Of a stretch of DNA of 64,000 nt, positions 62,795 through 64,000 are shown in pieces. This DNA comes from an uncultured Pelagibacteraceae bacterium (GTDB lineage: Bacteria; Pseudomonadota; Alphaproteobacteria; Pelagibacterales; Pelagibacteraceae), in NCBI GenBank assembly GCA_902594865.1, contig CACJNV010000003.1:35668-99667 (forward strand), read 5' to 3'. The notes beneath the pieces are model-generated. The model had not been told where the DNA came from. It searched no databases and worked only from the letters and a program-made list of their open reading frames with translations. Both the position numbers and the translations under genes were made by a program. Within the stretch, counting starts at the first letter, position 1, and every line of letters begins with the position of its first letter.

Positions 62795-63373
62795 TTTATT
62801 TATTGCTTCACAGTATTTGGATATCCTTACTTTTGTAAATATTTCGTTGTTATAAAAATCTCTAATTTTTTTAATATCAGTAGATTTAAACTCACAGATT
62901 AAAATATTATTATTAAAACTTATATTTGAGTTAAATTTTTTATATTTTATCTCAGTATCTATTGTAACACGTAAATCTCTCAATTTGTAGTATTCTCTAT
63001 TATAATTTACTTCTACTTGTGGTTTGCATATTCCATAATTTTTATCAAATATTCCTTCTTTTAAAAATTCAATATATTTATTTTTTTTAATTATTTGGCT
63101 TATTTTATATTTTCCTTCAACACTATTAATTTTTTTTTCAAAAAAAAACTTTGAATTTTCTTGAGATGGATATTTTCGTATTCTTAATTTTTTTCTAGGA
63201 ACCAAACCTTCTTCTGAATGTAAAAACATTTCTTTATAAAAATTATCAAAATATATACTAGAGATTGTTCTTTTAGGATAAAGTTGCTTTATCTCAAATT
63301 CATTTAAATAATTCATTAAATGATTTTTATATTTAATATTCACTATATATTTTTCTTCAAATCTAAATGACAT
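62783..63373 (-). CDS. VTC-domain (polyphosphate polymerase-like) protein
   Basis: A 196-residue protein built of the VTC tunnel fold. FRFEEKYIV (RxExKY), ISSIYFDN, RKKLRIRKY, KFFFEKKIN, PQVEVNYNRE, RVTIDTEIKY and ICEFKS supply the basic and acidic residues lining the tunnel. Yeast VTC4 makes polyphosphate from ATP with this fold. Bacterial VTC proteins are commonly paired with CotH-like and DUF4956 proteins and their activity is poorly tested. The neighbour 5 nt upstream is a beta-helix-like gene. Confidence 0.82.
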   Translation of the reverse strand: MSFRFEEKYIVNIKYKNHLMNYLNEFEIKQLYPKRTISSIYFDNFYKEMFLHSEEGLVPRKKLRIRKYPSQENSKFFFEKKINSVEGKYKISQIIKKNKYIEFLKEGIFDKNYGICKPQVEVNYNREYYKLRDLRVTIDTEIKYKKFNSNISFNNNILICEFKSTDIKKIRDFYNNEIFTKVRISKYCEAINKLFN

Positions 63374-63378
63374 ATAGA

Positions 63379-64000
63379 TTAACTTTCATTTACTATTAAA
63401 ATCTTAGAAACTTTATCAGTCTCAATTTTTTTGTTAAAATTATTACATTTAAAATTCTTAACTCTTAAATAGCCTCCACCAAATTCCTCTTTTTTATTAT
63501 AAGCACTAATACATTTATTGGTATTTGAAATCTTCACATTATCAAAAAAGCTTTTAGAGGAATCTTTTGATGCAATACCTGTATTCGATTTAATTGTATT
63601 AATTGAAATATTTTTAAAATAACTGTTTTCTCCTACAGAAATTCCTTTATCTCCACAATTTTCCACATATATTTTTTCTATTTCATATTCTCCATACGAA
63701 AAATCCGCACAATCATTTTCAGAATTTACTGAAATAAGATTTTTTATTTTAAGTTTAGAAAAATCTGCATCTAGACCATCACTAATTGAGTTGCTTATAT
63801 AAATATTATTTATAGTTCCTTTACTTCTTATAAGATTTAAGGCATCTTCACATTTAGATTTATCTACTCTTATATTTACATTATTTAACCTGCTATCAAT
63901 AAAATTCAGACATCCAGTTAAACCATTAAAACTTTTGAAATCACTATTTAAATTCAAATTTTCAGATCTATCTATGAAGAAAATTTCCCATCCTGAAATT
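63379..64000 (-). CDS. Right-handed beta-helix-like protein, 5' end beyond window (partial)
   Basis: The frame stays open to the right edge, so only the C-terminal ~206 residues are seen. A TTG at 63957 could start it but is unlikely, because the frame continues upstream as GWEIFFIDRSENLN. Repeats of about 22-24 residues with Asn/Ile ladders (INNIYISNSISDGLDADFSK, IEKIYVENCGDKGISVGENS, FKNISINTIKSNTGIASKDS, FDNVKISNTNKCISAYNK) suggest a parallel beta-helix. In VTC loci the C-terminal half of CotH-like proteins can look like this. Probably secreted or surface-associated; function unknown. Confidence 0.7.
   Translation of the reverse strand, partial: ISGWEIFFIDRSENLNLNSDFKSFNGLTGCLNFIDSRLNNVNIRVDKSKCEDALNLIRSKGTINNIYISNSISDGLDADFSKLKIKNLISVNSENDCADFSYGEYEIEKIYVENCGDKGISVGENSYFKNISINTIKSNTGIASKDSSKSFFDNVKISNTNKCISAYNKKEEFGGGYLRVKNFKCNNFNKKIETDKVSKILIVNES

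Overview
The window is very AT-rich (roughly 70% A+T by eye), has almost no intergenic space and reads as a streamlined marine alphaproteobacterium. Gene order and protein character point to SAR11 / Candidatus Pelagibacter: a three-subunit transhydrogenase behind a tiny cytochrome-oxidase subunit IV, rpmJ-cox4-pntAA-pntAB-pntB, yebC-(ruvC-like)-tolQRAB-pal-cpoB-tilS-ftsH-folP-glmM, rluD-rpoH, and an isolated 5S rRNA gene next to a block of surface-sugar genes. No gene-free stretch exceeds about 215 bases, and the largest one holds the 5S gene.

Region 1 (1-18123) is an accessory, probably hypervariable, cell-surface carbohydrate island. It is a mosaic of strand blocks. The minus block 48-8944 has a 'sporadic carbohydrate cluster'-like protein fused to a methyltransferase, a 2OG-Fe(II)-oxygenase-like protein, three SDR sugar enzymes, a radical SAM/SPASM protein, a WbuC-like cupin and three membrane proteins. 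The plus block 8957-12712 has a GT2 glycosyltransferase, an FkbM methyltransferase, a sugar C-methyltransferase-like protein and GDP-fucose synthase. Then come an SDR and a Gfo/Idh oxidoreductase (minus), a GT-B glycosyltransferase (plus) and GDP-mannose 4,6-dehydratase (minus). Together these look like nucleotide-sugar synthesis, modification and transfer for an O-chain or surface glycan. The 5S rRNA gene (about 17103-17221) lies between this block and one more epimerase gene, which overlaps rpmJ. I saw no 16S or 23S sequence here.

Region 2 (18113-30125) is core. On the plus strand are rpmJ, cox subunit IV, pntAA-pntAB-pntB and a transaldolase. A minus-strand initiator tRNA-Met follows. A ten-gene minus-strand run tkt-gap-pgk-fba-thiE-efp-suhB-rpmE-trcR-rpsU joins central carbon metabolism to translation genes.

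Region 3 (30179-46010) is one long plus-strand run: a coiled-coil protein and ZapA, 5-formyl-THF cyclo-ligase, a YmdB-like phosphoesterase, YebC, a phage-type RuvC-like nuclease, the Tol-Pal system, TilS, FtsH, FolP, GlmM, ThiD and PurA. One clear intrinsic terminator follows pal.

Region 4 (46007-62794) holds rluD-rpoH, tRNA-Arg(TCG), an ABC exporter with a Sua5-type enzyme, xseB-ispA-dxs (isoprenoid precursors), aroC, pdxH, a long-chain polyprenyl diphosphate synthase, an S49 peptidase, glyQ-glyS and ppdK. Region 5 (62783-64000) starts a second accessory patch: a VTC-domain protein and a beta-helix-like protein that runs off the right edge.
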